From assembly GCF_009831575.1 (NCBI RefSeq), contig NZ_WUUT01000001.1, forward strand, positions 333,345-397,344: a stretch of DNA of 64,000 nt, written 5' to 3'. Positions 23,820 to 33,033 of the stretch are shown here, one piece after another; the first letter of the stretch is position 1, and each line of letters starts with the position of its first letter. Below the pieces are notes generated by a model. It saw only the letters and a program-made list of their open reading frames with translations, had not been told where the DNA came from and made no database searches. Source of the DNA: Halovenus carboxidivorans (GTDB lineage: Archaea > Halobacteriota > Halobacteria > Halobacteriales > Haloarculaceae). The translations under genes were made by a program, and so were the position numbers.

Positions 23820-25067
23820 TCAGTCGTACAGCGTGAACTCGTCGGTGAGTTCGTCGACGCGCTCGCTGACCTCGCTTTTGACCGCCTCGTCGTCGTAGTT
23901 GTCGACGACGCGGTAGATCAGATCCGCCACCTCGCGACAGGCGTCCTCGTCGAACCCACGGGTGGTCAGCGCCGGCGTACCGACGCGGATGCCCGAGGGG
24001 TTGAACGCGGATCGGGTCTCACCGGGCACCGTGTTCGCGTTGAGCACGATTCCGACCTCCTCGAGGGCTTCTTCGGCGTCCTTGCCGGTGGTGTCGGGGT
24101 GTGACTCGCGCAGATCCACCAGCACGAGGTGGTTGTCCGTGCCGCCGGAGACCAGCGAGAAGCCGTGTTCCTGCAGACGGTCGCCCAGCGCCTTCGCGTT
24201 GGCGACGGTCTGTTCGGCGTACTCCTGGAACTCGGGTTCGAGCGCCTCCTTGAAGCCGACGGCCTTGCCGGCGATGTTGTGCATCAGGGGTCCACCCTGG
24301 CCGCCGGGGAACACCGCGGGGTCGATGTCCTCGGCGTGTTCCTCGGTGGTCATGATGATCCCGCCGCGGCCGGCGCGGATCGTCTTGTGCGTGCTGCCGG
24401 TGACGAAATCCGCCACGCCGACGGGCGAGGAGTGCACGCCCGCCGCGACCAGTCCCGTGGTGTGGGCGATGTCGGCGAGGTGGTAGGCGTCGACGCTGTC
24501 GGCGACGCGCTGGATCTCCTCGAACTCGATGTCTCGCGGGTACGCGGAGTAGCCCGAGACGATGATGTCGGGATCGAACTCCTCGGCGGTCTCTTCGAGT
24601 CCCTCGTAGTCGATGTAGCCCGTCTCGGCGTCGACCTGGTACTGTTCGACTTCGTAGGTCTGACCGGTGAAATTCGCCGGGTGGCCGTGGCTGAGGTGGC
24701 CGCCGTGTTCGAGTTCCATCGAGAGAATCTTGTCTCCCGGTTCGAGTACGGCGAGGTAGACGCCCATGTTCGCCTGCGTCCCGGAGTGTGGCTGGACGTT
24801 GACGTGGTCGGCGCCCCACAGTTCCTTGGCGCGTTCGATCGCCAGTTCCTCGACGGTGTCGGCGTGCTCACAGCCCGCGTAGTACCGCTCGCCCGGATAC
24901 CCTTCCGCGTACTTGTTGGTCAGCTCCGAACTCTGCGCTTCCATCACTGCCTCGCTGACGTGGTTCTCGCTCGCGATCATCGCCAGCGTGTCCTCCTGTC
25001 GCTCGCGCTCTGCGGTCAGTGCATCGGCAACGGCCGGGTCCACGTCCCGTACCGTATCGTAGCTCAT
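23820..25067 (-). CDS. glyA: Serine hydroxymethyltransferase
   Basis: 415 residues. PLP enzyme converting serine and tetrahydrofolate to glycine and 5,10-methylene-THF, feeding FolD. Motifs: VNVQPHSGTQANMGVYL, GHLSHGHPANFTG, DIAHTTGLVAAGVHSSPVG, and VTGSTHKTIRAGRGGII containing the Schiff-base Lys (THKT); VLVNLRE-type strand appears as LVLVDLRESHP; C-terminal FNPSGIRVGTPALTTRGF is typical. Start ATG 25067. Divergent to the lipoprotein gene. Confidence 0.97.
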   Translation of the reverse strand: MSYDTVRDVDPAVADALTAERERQEDTLAMIASENHVSEAVMEAQSSELTNKYAEGYPGERYYAGCEHADTVEELAIERAKELWGADHVNVQPHSGTQANMGVYLAVLEPGDKILSMELEHGGHLSHGHPANFTGQTYEVEQYQVDAETGYIDYEGLEETAEEFDPDIIVSGYSAYPRDIEFEEIQRVADSVDAYHLADIAHTTGLVAAGVHSSPVGVADFVTGSTHKTIRAGRGGIIMTTEEHAEDIDPAVFPGGQGGPLMHNIAGKAVGFKEALEPEFQEYAEQTVANAKALGDRLQEHGFSLVSGGTDNHLVLVDLRESHPDTTGKDAEEALEEVGIVLNANTVPGETRSAFNPSGIRVGTPALTTRGFDEDACREVADLIYRVVDNYDDEAVKSEVSERVDELTDEFTLYD

Positions 25068-25176
25068 ACTCCCATTCAGGAACCGACAGGTAATAATCTA
25101 CCTTTTCGACGGGGGTGTGCCAACGAACGCCACGACGACCCGTAAGATATGTGCTTGCGAACTCCCCAGCGTATCT

Positions 25177-25716
25177 GTGAACAGACGATTACTCGTCGTC
25201 GGCGTCGTCGCCGTCCTCGCGCTGGCCGGGTGTGCCGGCCTCGGGGGCGAGTCCGAACCGGCCAACGAGCAGCCATCCGAAGACGCCGGCTCCTCGGTCG
25301 TCGAGACAGGAGTGCGGGCCGCGAACGCCACGGCGGGAGCGACCAACGTCACATACGCGGTCGGTATCGAAGTCACCGAGGCGGCGGCCGGCGAGGACCT
25401 CTCCAACGTCGGCGCGACTCTCCCGCAGGGAGCGTTCACCGTCGACCCGATCCGCAACGACGAGATTCTCATCGGGATCGACACCGACGGCGACGGGACG
25501 ATCGACCGCGGCTTTCAGGAGAGCGCCGTCGACAGCGTCGACAACACCGACAACTCCTTCGACGTGCGGATGTCCTCGGAGTACACGCTCCAGGCCGGTG
25601 ACGTGGTGTTAGTTCAGCACCCCGACATCGACAATCCCGGCCAGCCGGGCGAGTACACCGTCGAGACGCGGCTGAACGGTCAGCAGACGGACGAGGACAC
25701 CGTCCTGATCGAGTGA
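25177..25716 (+). CDS. Lipoprotein with DUF-like beta domain
   Basis: 179 residues from GTG 25177. The N-terminus NRRLLVVGVVAVLALAGCAGL is a signal peptide with a lipobox (LAGC), so it is exported and lipid-anchored, with a Gly/Glu/Pro linker (residues about 25-50) before a beta-rich extracellular part (AANATAGATNVTYAVGIEV, EILIGIDTDGDGTIDRGFQESA, TLQAGDVVLVQHPDIDNPGQPGEYTV). TDGDGTIDRG resembles a calcium-binding loop. TATA-like TAAGATATG (25143-25151) lies about 29 bases upstream, supporting the GTG. Function unknown. Confidence 0.82.
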   Translation: MNRRLLVVGVVAVLALAGCAGLGGESEPANEQPSEDAGSSVVETGVRAANATAGATNVTYAVGIEVTEAAAGEDLSNVGATLPQGAFTVDPIRNDEILIGIDTDGDGTIDRGFQESAVDSVDNTDNSFDVRMSSEYTLQAGDVVLVQHPDIDNPGQPGEYTVETRLNGQQTDEDTVLIE

Positions 25717-25723
25717 CTTTCCG

Positions 25724-27106
25724 TCACTCCTTCTCGCCCGCACCGACCGCGGACTCACCGACGGGCTCGTGGCCCTCGATGACCGCTTGGCCGCCCATGT
25801 ACGGCCGGAGCGCCTCGGGGACCGTGACGGTGCCGTCGTCGTTCTGGTAGTACTCCAACAGCGCGACCATCACCCGCGGCAGGGCGAGTCCGGAGGCGTT
25901 CAGCGTGTGCAGGTACTCCGCGGACTCGTGTCGCTCGGGCCGGTAGCGCAGGCCGATCCGCCGGGCCTGGAACTCCTCGAAGTTCGAGGCGCTTGAGACT
26001 TCGAGCCAGCGACCGCCCCGGTCGGGGCCGTGCTCCATGTCGTCGGCGGGCGCCCAGACCTCGATGTCGTACGTGCGCGCGGAAGCGAAGGTCAGATCGC
26101 CGCCACAGAGCAGGACGACCCGATACGGCAGGCCGAGTCGCTTGAGGACCTCCTCCGCCTCCGTGACGAGTTCTTCGAGGCGGTCGTCGCTGTCCTCGGG
26201 TTCGACGAAGTTGACGAGTTCGACCTTGTTGAACTGGTGAACCCGGGCCAGCCCGCGGGTTTCGGTGCCGTGTTCGCCGGCTTCTCGGCGGAAGTTCGGG
26301 GTGTACGCCTGGTGTTTGATCGGCAGGTCGTCGGCGAGCATGATCTCGTCGCGGTACATGTTCGTCACGGGGACCTCCGCGGTCGGGCAGAGCCAGAGGT
26401 CGTCGTCGTCGTAGGCCTCCTCGTTGCGCCCGCCGATCCGGTAGGCGTCCTCGGAGAACTTCGGGAGTTGGCTCGTCCCGGTCATCGACTCGCTGCTGAC
26501 CGGGATCGGCGGGAAGACCTCGGTGTAGCCCTGTTCGCGGTGGATGTCCCGCATGAACTGGATCAGCGCGTGCTCCAGACGCGCGGCGTCACCCTTCAGG
26601 AAGTAGAAGCCGCCGCCGGTGACTTTCGCGCCGCGCTCGAAGTCGAGAATGTTGAGATCCTCCCCCAGATCGTAGTGCGGCCTGATCTCATCGGGTAGCT
26701 CGCGTAGCTCCTCGAAGCCGTGTCGCCGGACTTCCTCGTTGTCGCTCTCGTCTTCGCCCTCGGGAATATCTTCCTGGGGCACGTTCGGGAGTTCGAGCAG
26801 GCGCTGTTCGAGTTCCGTTTCGAGTTCGGCGGCCTCGTCTTCGATCTCCGCCAGTTGCTCTTTGAGTTCCTGTGAGCGCTCGATTGCCTCCTCGGCCTCC
26901 TCGTCGTTGCCCGCCTGCTTGAGCTCGCCGATCTTGTTGCTGACCTGATTGCGCTCGTGGCGCAGGTCGTCACCGCGGGACTTCAGCTCCCGCCACTGTT
27001 CGTCGATTTCGAGAATCTCCTCCAGTTGTGTCTCGTCCTGACCCCGCAGTCGAAGCCCCTCTCGGACCTGCTCGGGGTTCTCGCGGACGAACTGCCTGCT
27101 CAACAT
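25724..27106 (-). CDS. serS: Seryl-tRNA synthetase
   Basis: 460 residues from ATG 27106 (MLSRQFVRENPEQVREGLR). The N-terminal coiled-coil tRNA-binding arm spans about residues 30-120; class II core motifs are present: motif 1 region in PPIPVSSESMTGTSQLPKF, motif 2 NFRREAGEHGTETRGLARVHQFNKVELV, and motif 3 NASGLALPRVMVALLEYYQN with the catalytic Arg. It charges tRNA-Ser (and tRNA-Sec where present) in the cytoplasm. The upstream extension to 27229 is not used: it has no family match. Bacterial-like SerRS form as usual for haloarchaea. Confidence 0.97.
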   Translation of the reverse strand: MLSRQFVRENPEQVREGLRLRGQDETQLEEILEIDEQWRELKSRGDDLRHERNQVSNKIGELKQAGNDEEAEEAIERSQELKEQLAEIEDEAAELETELEQRLLELPNVPQEDIPEGEDESDNEEVRRHGFEELRELPDEIRPHYDLGEDLNILDFERGAKVTGGGFYFLKGDAARLEHALIQFMRDIHREQGYTEVFPPIPVSSESMTGTSQLPKFSEDAYRIGGRNEEAYDDDDLWLCPTAEVPVTNMYRDEIMLADDLPIKHQAYTPNFRREAGEHGTETRGLARVHQFNKVELVNFVEPEDSDDRLEELVTEAEEVLKRLGLPYRVVLLCGGDLTFASARTYDIEVWAPADDMEHGPDRGGRWLEVSSASNFEEFQARRIGLRYRPERHESAEYLHTLNASGLALPRVMVALLEYYQNDDGTVTVPEALRPYMGGQAVIEGHEPVGESAVGAGEKE

Positions 27107-27261
27107 ATACGTTCGTTCGCCGTGCCGTCGCAAAACCGTTACCGTTCTGTCCCGTCTCCCGCCCACGACGCACTCTCCGCTTGACGCACAAACGGCCGGT
27201 CTGTCCCGATCTATCATCTCAAATAACACTTTTGTCCGCCGGGGCCCAATAATTATCTACA

Positions 27262-27597
27262 ATGCGAGTTAGTAATTACAGACTCACCGATTCGGTCGCG
27301 GGATTCGAGGAAGGCGACGTGTTAGACGTGACGGCGCGGTTCGGCGACTGGCACGCGTACAGTCTCAAACTCGAACAGTCCCCGTCTTCGCCCACCTCCC
27401 GGACGGTCGTCGTCACGGACAGCGAGGCCGGGTTCAGCGAGAGCGACGTTCTCGACGAGACGGCTCGAATCGGCGACTGGCACGAGTACGATCTGAAGTT
27501 CGACCCGGAGAGCCGACACGAGTCCCACTCCGGACGCGTCGTGCTCTCGATGGACGAACTGAAAACGGTCGCCGAACCGGTCGACACGAGCGCCTGA
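27262..27597 (+). CDS. Small haloarchaeal protein with an internal tandem repeat
   Basis: 111 residues. Two copies of about 32 residues are visible: residues about 9-40 (TDSVAGFEEGDVLDVTARFGDWHAYSL) and about 53-84 (TDSEAGFSESDVLDETARIGDWHEYDL); each carries GDWHxYxLK. Soluble, beta-rich, acidic. Function unknown. Preceded by AATAATTATC (27249-27258) as a plausible TATA, immediately upstream of ATG 27262, so a promoter further 5' (AAATAAC about 27222-27228) is more likely. Confidence 0.72.
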   Translation: MRVSNYRLTDSVAGFEEGDVLDVTARFGDWHAYSLKLEQSPSSPTSRTVVVTDSEAGFSESDVLDETARIGDWHEYDLKFDPESRHESHSGRVVLSMDELKTVAEPVDTSA

Positions 27598-27602
27598 CCC
27601 GG

Positions 27603-28040
27603 TCAGTCCTCGAACCGCAGTGACGACGTGGCGAAACCGGCCTCGTGAAGCGTCACGACGGTGGCCGAGGAGCCCTCATCGGGGATCGGGATCTCGGTTT
27701 CCTCGTCGAGTTCCGTCTCGCCGTCGACGGTGACGGTAAGGGACATCGTTCCGGGCGTCGTCACCCGCGATACCCCCCAGATCTCGCCCGGTTTGATCCG
27801 CCACGGCCCGTGTTCCATGCCGTCGCCGTCTACCTCGTACTCGACGGCGACGTTCTGTGGCTGGTCGCGCTCGTTTCGGAGTTCGATCAGATGGTCGGGA
27901 TCCGGACCGATCAGCGGCAGCCGTCTGAGCAGTCCGAGTTTCAGCGCGACCAGTGCCGCCGTGATCGCCACGCCGACAGCGCCGACGACCCCTGCGACGA
28001 GATACCGCCGGTCGACAGCGGCGAGATACCGTCGAACCAT
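27603..28040 (-). CDS. Membrane-anchored protein with extracytoplasmic beta domain
   Basis: 145 residues. One N-terminal transmembrane helix (residues about 12-36: RYLVAGVVGAVGVAITAALVALKLG), preceded by positive charges (MVRRYLAAVDRR) and followed by a beta-sandwich-like extracytoplasmic part (HLIELRNERDQPQNVAVEYEV, PGTMSLTVTVDGETELDEETE). Not a lipoprotein. Function unknown. Divergent from the APC transporter gene. Confidence 0.7.
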   Translation of the reverse strand: MVRRYLAAVDRRYLVAGVVGAVGVAITAALVALKLGLLRRLPLIGPDPDHLIELRNERDQPQNVAVEYEVDGDGMEHGPWRIKPGEIWGVSRVTTPGTMSLTVTVDGETELDEETEIPIPDEGSSATVVTLHEAGFATSSLRFED

Positions 28041-28151
28041 GCGTTCCCATACTCGGATCTGGCATATGTGCGTTTGGACCCCGGTAGTCTATTTCTCCTG
28101 ATGTATCGGGATCTGCACAAGGCCCAAGGAGCCCCCGCGTGACGGTCAGCC

Positions 28152-29577
28152 ATGGGATCAGCAGACGCCGGGGAGAACGTCGCCGGAGAGACTCCGGATC
28201 TCTCCGAGACTATCGAAACTGACGAGGTGACAGTTACCGAGACGGGCGAACTCGAACGGACGCTCGGGCTGTCGGGTGGACTCGCGATCGGCATCGGGAC
28301 GATGATCGGGGCCGGTATCTTCGTCTTCCCCGGTCTGGCCGGGGCCGAGGTCGGGACGGCCGCCACCGCCTCCTTCGCGGTCGGGGGCGTGATCGCGCTG
28401 CTCGTCGCCCTTCCGACGTCGGAACTCGCCACCGCGATGCCGAAAAGCGGCGGGGGCTATTACTTCGTCTCGCGCGGACTCGGGACACTTGCTGGCACTA
28501 TCGTCGGACTCTCGCTGTGGCTCGGACTCGTCTTCGCGACCGCGTTCTACCTCGTCGGACTGGGGTTTTACGCGCTGGACGGACTGGCCGAGGCGGGCGT
28601 CGCTATCGCCGTCAGCGAAGGGCTGCTCGTCTCCGTGCTCGCGGTCATCGCCGGGATCGGATTCACCGTCCTGAACGTCACTGGGACGGAAAATGCTGCG
28701 AAACTCCAGAACGGGATCGTCGCGCTGTTGCTCTCGATGCTGGTCGCCTTCCTCGCGTTCGGTCTCGCGGAGTCGTTCGGTTTCGTCGACACTGGGACGC
28801 CGGCGGCCGAGGCGCGAGACACCTGGGAGGTCGTCCCGATCATGTCAGTCGCCGCGCTCGTGTTCACCTCGTATCTCGGCTTCGCACAGGTGGCGACCGT
28901 CGCCGGCGAGATGAAACGGCCGGGCCGGAACCTCCCGCTGGCGATGATCGGATCGGTGCTGATCGTCACGACGATGTACGTGTTGACAATTTTCGTCGCG
29001 ACGAGTGTCTTCGACCGGGCGGCGCTCGCGGCCGCGGGCGAGACGGCGATGGTCGAAATCGGCCGCCAACTGCTCGGGACCGCCGGTGCGCTCGTCATCA
29101 TCGCCGGCGGGTTGCTGGCGACGATGTCGAGTGCGAACGCGTCGATTCTGAGTACATCGCGGGCTATCTACGGGGTCTCGAAGGACGCCCTGTTGCCGTC
29201 GTGGGCCGCTCGGATCAACCTGAAATACGGCACACCTCACGTCGCACTTGGGATGGCCGGGGGTCCGGTAATCGTGCTGGCGGCGACCCCGTCAGGTCGC
29301 CCTGCTCGCGGAGGTCGCTTCCTTTCTCCACCTGATCATGTACGGGCTGATCTGTGTCGCACTGATCGCGATCCGTCGCGACGAACCGGAGTGGTACGAT
29401 CCCGATTTCCGGGTTCCGGGCGGCCCGATTATCCCCGCAGTCGGGGGGCTGGCTAGCTTCGGGCTGATCGGGTTCATGAACCCGCTGTCGATTGGCGTCG
29501 GCGCGGCCGTCATCGCCGTGACGGCCGGATGGTACTTCTATTACGCCGGTGACGTACAACTCAAGGGGGCACTGTAA
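28152..29577 (+). pseudogene. APC-family amino acid permease with a frameshift
   Basis: Amino acid-polyamine-organocation (APC) transporter in the cytoplasmic membrane, with about 12 predicted helices (starting [22 protein letters not shown]). The frame is intact to about nt 29285, then continues in the +1 frame ([17 protein letters not shown] onward) to a normal C-terminus ending at 29577. The junction is the CCCC run at 29287-29290; reading it as CCC would restore one frame. Either an error, a fresh disabling mutation, or programmed shift. Downstream UspA overlaps the stop by one base (TAATG), as is common for transporter-UspA pairs. Confidence 0.9.
29287..29290 (+). other. Probable frameshift site in the APC permease gene
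   Basis: Run of four C. Deleting one C joins the upstream frame (...VIVLAAT) to the downstream frame ([14 protein letters not shown]) without stops. A sequencing or assembly error in a C homopolymer is the simplest explanation. Confidence 0.7.
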
Positions 29578-30272
29578 TGACTCGCGTACTCGTACCCGTG
29601 GCGGTGCTCGACGGAGAGACGGTCTCGGCCGGATTGATGGAGCTACTCTCGACGATGGACGTGACGGTGCTGGGGTATCACGTGCTGCCGGAGCAGACGC
29701 CGCCGGACCAGGCGCGTTCGCAGTTCGGCGACCGAGCAACAGCGGCGCTCGACGACCTCAGCGAGGAGTTCCGCAACGCCGGCGGCGCGGCCGACCATCG
29801 GTTAGTGTTCACGCAGAATCGTGACCAGTCGATCGACCGGGTTGCTGAGGAGGTCGGCGCGTCGGCGCTCGGCATCAGCGGCACCACCGGCGATGTCGAG
29901 CAGTTGCTCGTCTCGCTGACCGGGGATGTCGATGTCGGACAGATCGCAGCGTTCACCGTCGATCTCATTGGGGATAGAGAGATCGCCGTAACGCTGTTTG
30001 CAGCCGGCGACGACGCCGGGGACGGACGGCTCGGAACCGCCGCAGAGACCCTCGACGCGGCCGGTATCGAGACGGAGACGAGACTCGGTGACGGACCGGC
30101 GTTCGACGCGTTGATCGACGCCGTCTCCGACCACGACGGAATCGTGATGGGCGAGCCCGCGGCGTCGCTGTCCTCGTTTCTGTTCGGGTCGGAGGCCGAG
30201 CGGGTGGCGTCGGCGTCGGTGGGGCCCGTGTTAGTGGTCCGCGAGGACGACCAGGGGGAGTCCTCGGAATAG
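29577..30272 (+). CDS. UspA-domain protein
   Basis: 231 residues. Universal stress protein architecture without a complete ATP-binding GxxGxxxxxGS(S/T) run in the first half; repeated hydrophobic strands (VLVPVAVLDGE, VTVLGYHVLPEQ, RVAEEVGASALGISGTTG) and the second half strands (REIAVTLFAAGDDAG, DHDGIVMGEPAASLSSFLFGSEAERVASASVGPVLVVRE) match tandem UspA domains as found in APC-transporter operons. Overlaps the permease stop by one base. The last ten codons are part of a 53-bp tandem repeat. Confidence 0.83.
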   Translation: MTRVLVPVAVLDGETVSAGLMELLSTMDVTVLGYHVLPEQTPPDQARSQFGDRATAALDDLSEEFRNAGGAADHRLVFTQNRDQSIDRVAEEVGASALGISGTTGDVEQLLVSLTGDVDVGQIAAFTVDLIGDREIAVTLFAAGDDAGDGRLGTAAETLDAAGIETETRLGDGPAFDALIDAVSDHDGIVMGEPAASLSSFLFGSEAERVASASVGPVLVVREDDQGESSE

Positions 30273-30376
30273 GCGAGCGGTGACGGAGGAGCCGCGAGGA
30301 CGACCAGAGGGAGTCCTCGGAATAGGCGAGCGGTGACGGAGGAGCCGCGAGGACGACCAAGGGGAGTCCTCGGAAT
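30241..30376 (+). repeat. 53-bp tandem repeat, about 2.6 copies, at the uspA 3' end
   Basis: Units begin at 30241, 30294 and 30347 (partial). Copies one and two match except for a few bases. The first copy contains the last UspA codons and stop; the other copies lie in the intergenic part. Each unit has a GAGGAC...GTCCTC inverted repeat, so each could form a small hairpin terminator. Confidence 0.85.
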
Positions 30377-30411
30377 CGGTAGCGACACAGCGAGTCCCAG
30401 CCCGAGCTACG

Positions 30412-31974
30412 TCAGTCCGTCGAAGCCTCGTCGACGCGGTCGGTCGCGGCCGCGACGCTGTCGTCCTCGCGGTCGATCCGGCTCTTCGCGGTGAGTTCGT
30501 TCAGGTGATCGACCATGTCGTCGATCGCGTCGCGCTGTTCGGCGGTCTCCTCGGTAATCTCGCCGATGCGGTCCTCGATGTCGTCGGCCCAGCCAGCCAC
30601 CTGCTCGGAGGTGCTCGTGATCTCCTCGACAGAGGCCGCCTGGTCGTCGTTCGCGTCCGACACTTCGGCGATTCCCTCGGCGGCCTCCTGGGAGGCGACG
30701 ACAACCTCGTCGAGCGCGTCGAGCAGGTCCGTGATCTCGCTGCTCGCGCTGCGGACCTGCTCGGTGGTCGTTTCTGTGGTCTCGACGGTTTCGCTCGTCT
30801 GTTCCTGTAGCTCGGCGACGAGGTTGGAGATCTCCTCGGCGTTCGTCTTCGTCTCCTCGGCGAGAGATTTGACCTCGTCGGCGACGACCGCGAAGCCCTC
30901 GCCGGCCTCGCCCGCCCGGGCGGCCTCGATGTTGGCGTTCAGCGCGAGCATGTTCGTCTGGTCCGCGACCTCGGCAATCACCTCGATCACCTCGTCGATG
31001 GCGCTCATCCGCTGTTCGAGCTGTTCGACAGTCGTGACGAGTTCGTCCGTCACCTCGACGACGGCGTCCATCTCCTCTTGGGCGCGTTCGCCGGATTCCT
31101 TGCCCGCCTCGGCGACGCGTTCGACCCGGGCGGCGGCGGAGTCGACCTGATCGGAGGTGGCCGCGACCTCCTCCATCGTCGCGCTGAGGTTCTGCATCTC
31201 CTCGTTGACAGACCGGATCGAGTCGTTCTGCTCGGTGACTTTCTCGTCGATCATGATCGCTTCCTCTGCGATGTCACCGGCGGCGTCGGACAGCTCTTCG
31301 ACTTCGTCGACGAGTCCGCCGACCATCGTCTGTGTCGACTCGGCGATGGCGTTGATCGCGTCGGTCAGCGCGAGTACGTCCTCGTCGAGCAGATCCCGAC
31401 TGTCAGTGTACTCGACGCGAGCGTCGAGACTGCCGTCTTCCAGCGCCTGCGCCGTGTCGGCGGCCTCCTCGACGAGATCACCCATGGCCTCGCGACGCCG
31501 GATGATTTCGGTGTTGTCCTGGACGAGTTGGATGACCCCCTGCGGTGATCCACTCTGATAGATCGGCGTCGCGACCGAGTGGACGTACAACAGGTCGCCG
31601 TCCTGATTTTCCATCTCCTGTTCGACCTCGTAGGCGCGCTGGTCCCGGCCGGAGCGGTCCGCGCCGAACTCCTCGTCCGCGCTGTCTGGATGGTCGACGA
31701 CGGCGTTTGCGAGCGTCCGTGTCCGTTCGTCTCTGAAGAACTTCGCCGTGTCGTCGTCTCCGAGCACCTCGCCGCGGTCGATTCCCGTCAGCACCTCCAT
31801 CTCCCGGTTCCAGCCGATCACCCGGTGTTGCGTGTCGATGATGAACGCCGGCTGTGGGAGCGTGTCCAGTAACGCGTCGGTTGCGATGTCGATGTCCTCC
31901 GATGCTGAATCACGCCCGCCGAGTGTGTCCTCGGTCCCTTCGGCCTCTGCGACCCCCTCGTCTGATTCGCTCAT
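30412..31974 (-). CDS. Soluble Htr-type methyl-accepting taxis transducer with PAS domain
   Basis: 520 residues, no membrane helix, so a cytoplasmic receptor. N-terminal PAS about residues 30-165 (LLDTLPQPAFIIDTQHRVIGW, VTGIDRGEVLG), HAMP-like helical region about 190-240, then the long methyl-accepting signalling coiled coil. The hairpin tip is ADQTNMLALNANIEAARAGEAGEGFAVVADEVKSLAEE (about residues 345-380), the contact for CheA/CheW. Divergent from rio1. A paralogue is at 34663-35973. Confidence 0.93.
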   Translation of the reverse strand: MSESDEGVAEAEGTEDTLGGRDSASEDIDIATDALLDTLPQPAFIIDTQHRVIGWNREMEVLTGIDRGEVLGDDDTAKFFRDERTRTLANAVVDHPDSADEEFGADRSGRDQRAYEVEQEMENQDGDLLYVHSVATPIYQSGSPQGVIQLVQDNTEIIRRREAMGDLVEEAADTAQALEDGSLDARVEYTDSRDLLDEDVLALTDAINAIAESTQTMVGGLVDEVEELSDAAGDIAEEAIMIDEKVTEQNDSIRSVNEEMQNLSATMEEVAATSDQVDSAAARVERVAEAGKESGERAQEEMDAVVEVTDELVTTVEQLEQRMSAIDEVIEVIAEVADQTNMLALNANIEAARAGEAGEGFAVVADEVKSLAEETKTNAEEISNLVAELQEQTSETVETTETTTEQVRSASSEITDLLDALDEVVVASQEAAEGIAEVSDANDDQAASVEEITSTSEQVAGWADDIEDRIGEITEETAEQRDAIDDMVDHLNELTAKSRIDREDDSVAAATDRVDEASTD

Positions 31975-32083
31975 ACCGGCTCGTCGCGCTCGGTCTGCTT
32001 GAATCGAACGCGCCGAGTATCAGCGCTGATAGCGCCCGGGCCGGGGACATGTTTTAACGGTTGGCTCCGTTAGCGGCGGGTAG

Positions 32084-32944
32084 ATGGATCAGGAGTACGG
32101 CCTACTCGACACCGACGAGGCGGACGCTCCGGGCGACGAGTGGGAGGAGATCGACTACTCGGACACGGAAGCGGATCGCATCGCTCGCAAGCGCGACCGG
32201 GAGTTCAGCCAGTTCCGCGAACGGATCAAAGACGCCGACCAGTTCAAGGTCACCGAGTCGGTCTTCGACGAGGCGACCTACGGTGCGCTGTACAAACTCG
32301 TCCAGGACGGTCACATCGACGCCTTCGGGGGTCCGATCTCGACGGGGAAGGAAGCGAACGTCTACACGGCGCTGCGCGGGGACGAAGAGGTTGCGGTGAA
32401 GATCTACCGGATCAACGCCTCGGACTTCCGGGAGATGGGTGAGTATCTGGAGGGCGATCCCAGATTCGAGGAAGTCGCCGGCAACAAGAAGGCCGTCGTC
32501 GTCGGCTGGGTTCGCAAGGAGTTCGCGAATCTCGAACGCGCGCGTGCGGCGGGCGTCCGGGTTCCGGAACCGATTGCCGTCGAACGGAACGTCCTCGTCA
32601 TGGAGTATCTCGGCGCGGAGGACGGCCGCGCGAAACGGCTCGCCGAAGTCAGCATCGAGAACCCCGAAACGGCCTACGAGGTCGTCCGAGAGTACATGTA
32701 CCGACTGTACGACGCGGGAATCGTCCACGGTGATCTCTCGGAGTACAACATCGTCGTCCAGGACTCACAGCTATACGTCATCGACGTCGGCCAGGCGGTG
32801 ACGATCCACCACCCCAACAGCGAGGACTTCCTCGAACGCGACTGTGAGAACGTCGCGGCGTTTTTCAACCGCCAGGGGGTCGACACCGACGGTGACCAGT
32901 TGCTCGCGTACATCCACGAACACGCCGACCCCCGCGAGGAGTAG
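32084..32944 (+). CDS. rio1: RIO1-type serine protein kinase
   Basis: 286 residues of the RIO1 atypical kinase family, which acts on small-subunit ribosome maturation. Motifs: ISTGKEANVYTAL (the Rio-specific P-loop STGKEA), KIYRINASDFREM with the conserved Lys, LVMEYLG (hinge), VHGDLSEYNIVV (catalytic loop with catalytic Asp) and VIDVGQAVTIHHP (metal-binding loop with Asp-Val-Gly instead of DFG). Leaderless: TTTTAACG at 32051-32058 is about 28 bases upstream of ATG 32084. Confidence 0.96.
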   Translation: MDQEYGLLDTDEADAPGDEWEEIDYSDTEADRIARKRDREFSQFRERIKDADQFKVTESVFDEATYGALYKLVQDGHIDAFGGPISTGKEANVYTALRGDEEVAVKIYRINASDFREMGEYLEGDPRFEEVAGNKKAVVVGWVRKEFANLERARAAGVRVPEPIAVERNVLVMEYLGAEDGRAKRLAEVSIENPETAYEVVREYMYRLYDAGIVHGDLSEYNIVVQDSQLYVIDVGQAVTIHHPNSEDFLERDCENVAAFFNRQGVDTDGDQLLAYIHEHADPREE

Positions 32945-33033
32945 CCGCCGTCGATCCTGCGCGTGACTGAACGGCGCGCCGCGTGTTGCGGTACTCTCGA
33001 AAAGGGTTTTTATCAGGGCACAGAAGGGTCTGT

